64,000 nt of DNA from Salinivibrio kushneri. GTDB lineage: Bacteria > Pseudomonadota > Gammaproteobacteria > Enterobacterales > Vibrionaceae. Each line of letters opens with the position of its first letter. Position 1 is the stretch's first letter. Location of the stretch: the NCBI RefSeq assembly GCF_005280275.1, contig NZ_CP040022.1:186001-250000 (forward strand), in the 5' to 3' direction. Shown one piece after another: positions 63,197 to 64,000 of the stretch. The position numbers and the translations under genes were made by a program. A model generated the notes under the pieces. That model was not told the DNA's origin. It saw only the letters and a list, made by a program, of their open reading frames with translations, and ran no database searches.

Positions 63197-63737
63197 CTGC
63201 TTTCGCCTCTATCGGTTGTCCCGCTGTATTTGCCGCTTTAACACTTTTAACAAAAAAGTTTCCTATCGGAAAATACCGATATCATAAACGTGACCTAGCC
63301 AGCGAATTGATCAAGGTAACCAACCTGTCACTCTCACCCGGCACCTTGAGTCCATCATGCTCTTCCTCGTAAAAACAAGGTATTACAGAGATATTAATTA
63401 ACCATTCACTTAATAAAAAGCGAGTATATTCCCCGGCGTTACTGGCATTGATTTGCAATTTACCCTCGCTTAGGATAAAAAGGCAAACGTTTGCTCCGTT
63501 GTTAGATAGTATCAACAGGAGGACGTTTTGTCTCCAGGATCACAACATAGGTTTCTTATTGGAAATTTATTTTGCGGAAAAGTGAACGCTTAGGTACGTT
63601 AACAAAATGTTTAAATCAACAGTAAGCGCAATCATCGCCAATCTGTTGAATGCTACGTGAAGCAATGTCGGCATCGTCGATGTCAGGACAACAACAATCA
63701 TGACAACAACGTACCTTACTGATTGAGGAGACAGGCC
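63197..63737. other. Divergent regulatory region before sdaA
   Basis: 541 bases. It contains the PurR-like box at 63483-63494, an AGGAGG followed at five bases by TTG and about 20 open codons (63519-63594), and no recognisable glycine riboswitch core. A 77-codon minus-strand frame lacks a ribosome site and is not accepted. Confidence 0.45.
63483..63494. promoter_or_regulatory. PurR-like operator
   Basis: GCAAACGTTTGC is a perfect palindrome and the core of the PurR consensus; the flanks AG and TC differ from the AC/GT optimum. PurR represses glycine-cleavage genes in E. coli, so a link to the one-carbon genes here is reasonable. Confidence 0.55.
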
Positions 63738-64000
63738 ATGAGTCACAGCATGTTTGACCTGTTTAAGATAGGCGTCGGGCCATCTAGCTCACACACCGTT
63801 GGTCCGATGGTGGCCTGCGCACGCTTTAGCCACTATGCGGCGCAAACACTGTCCATGACCGATATCGAGCGTGTCAAAGTAGACCTATACGGCTCGCTGG
63901 CGTTAACCGGCAAAGGCCATGCGACTGACGTGGCGTGTGTGATGGGGTTAATGGGCGAAATGCCTGCCACCATCGAGTCAGATGAAATCGATACCATGAC
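63738..64000 (+). CDS. sdaA: L-serine dehydratase (iron-sulfur type), N-terminal part
   Basis: 87 residues up to the window edge. [20 protein letters not shown] and [18 protein letters not shown] are signatures of the beta domain of bacterial [4Fe-4S] L-serine dehydratases, which convert serine to pyruvate and ammonia. TTGAGGAGACAGGCC precedes the ATG. The Fe-S cysteines lie beyond the window. Placement opposite gcvT with a cupin regulator between suggests a glycine-serine catabolic locus. Confidence 0.92.
   Translation, partial: MSHSMFDLFKIGVGPSSSHTVGPMVACARFSHYAAQTLSMTDIERVKVDLYGSLALTGKGHATDVACVMGLMGEMPATIESDEIDTM

Noticed and set aside
63282-63515. 77-codon minus-strand frame before sdaA
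   Set aside because: No ribosome site; it spans the PurR-like box and has no coding character.
63197-63737. Glycine riboswitch before sdaA
   Set aside because: Looked for because vibrio gcv loci often carry one, but no conserved glycine-aptamer core could be recognised by eye; a covariance search would decide.

Overview
The window looks like a chromosomal segment of a halophilic member of the Vibrionaceae; a Salinivibrio-like organism is plausible but not proven. The reasons are protein types typical of vibrios (a VC0807-family membrane protein, a TIGR02450 Trp-rich protein, a YfcZ/YiiS protein, a DnaJ-related J-protein, a Vibrio-style scr sucrose locus), a complete ectoine-degradation cluster, and mid-range base composition. 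No rRNA, tRNA, transposase, integrase or CRISPR array was recognised.

Layout. 1-7.8 kb: a metallo-beta-lactamase-fold protein cut by the window edge with a divergent LysR regulator, a YaiI-type protein, an alpha/beta hydrolase, a MipA/OmpV-like porin with a two-component system, a DJ-1/PfpI protein and an NlpE-like lipoprotein. 7.8-16 kb: a structured leader followed by doeA-doeB-doeX-doeC-doeD (ectoine to aspartate), convergent with a BCCT osmolyte transporter. 16-21 kb: small genes of unknown role, then a TetR/yqhD/curA-like aldehyde-detoxification group that shares one operator. 21-29 kb: a Cache-type orphan histidine kinase and the sucrose locus scrK-scrA / scrR-scrB with palindromic operators.

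30-36.7 kb is accessory DNA. A GC-rich TetR-HlyD-ABC-permease efflux operon is followed by a DUF6817 gene. Both are bounded by GCGTGGGAACG-type palindromes. Next come two units with the architecture of integron gene cassettes: a HigB/HigA-ImmA toxin-antitoxin pair and a small membrane protein, with attC-like sites but no integrase. The host backbone resumes at 37 kb.

37-64 kb: the glutathione-dependent formaldehyde pathway (fghA, frmA) with a LysR regulator, a chemoreceptor, a MarR-HlyD-DUF2955 efflux operon, a proline-iminopeptidase-like hydrolase, a ClcA-type chloride channel protein, a periplasmic binding protein, a TetR/HPP pair with twin operators, acetate kinase, a small MgtE-N-like membrane protein behind a leader peptide and competing hairpins, a TetR/acyl-CoA synthetase pair, YfcZ-like and J-domain proteins, an EAL phosphodiesterase, a multicopper oxidase, a second chemoreceptor, an AhpD-like protein, gcvT with a cupin regulator, and the start of serine dehydratase.

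The most interesting signals are the three-arm attenuator-like leader near 52.0 kb, the multi-hairpin leader of doeA near 8.0 kb, the integrase-less cassette pair near 35-36.7 kb, two small proteins outside normal gene-length limits (17.2 and 49.9 kb), and a metallo-beta-lactamase-fold protein that lacks its metal ligands.
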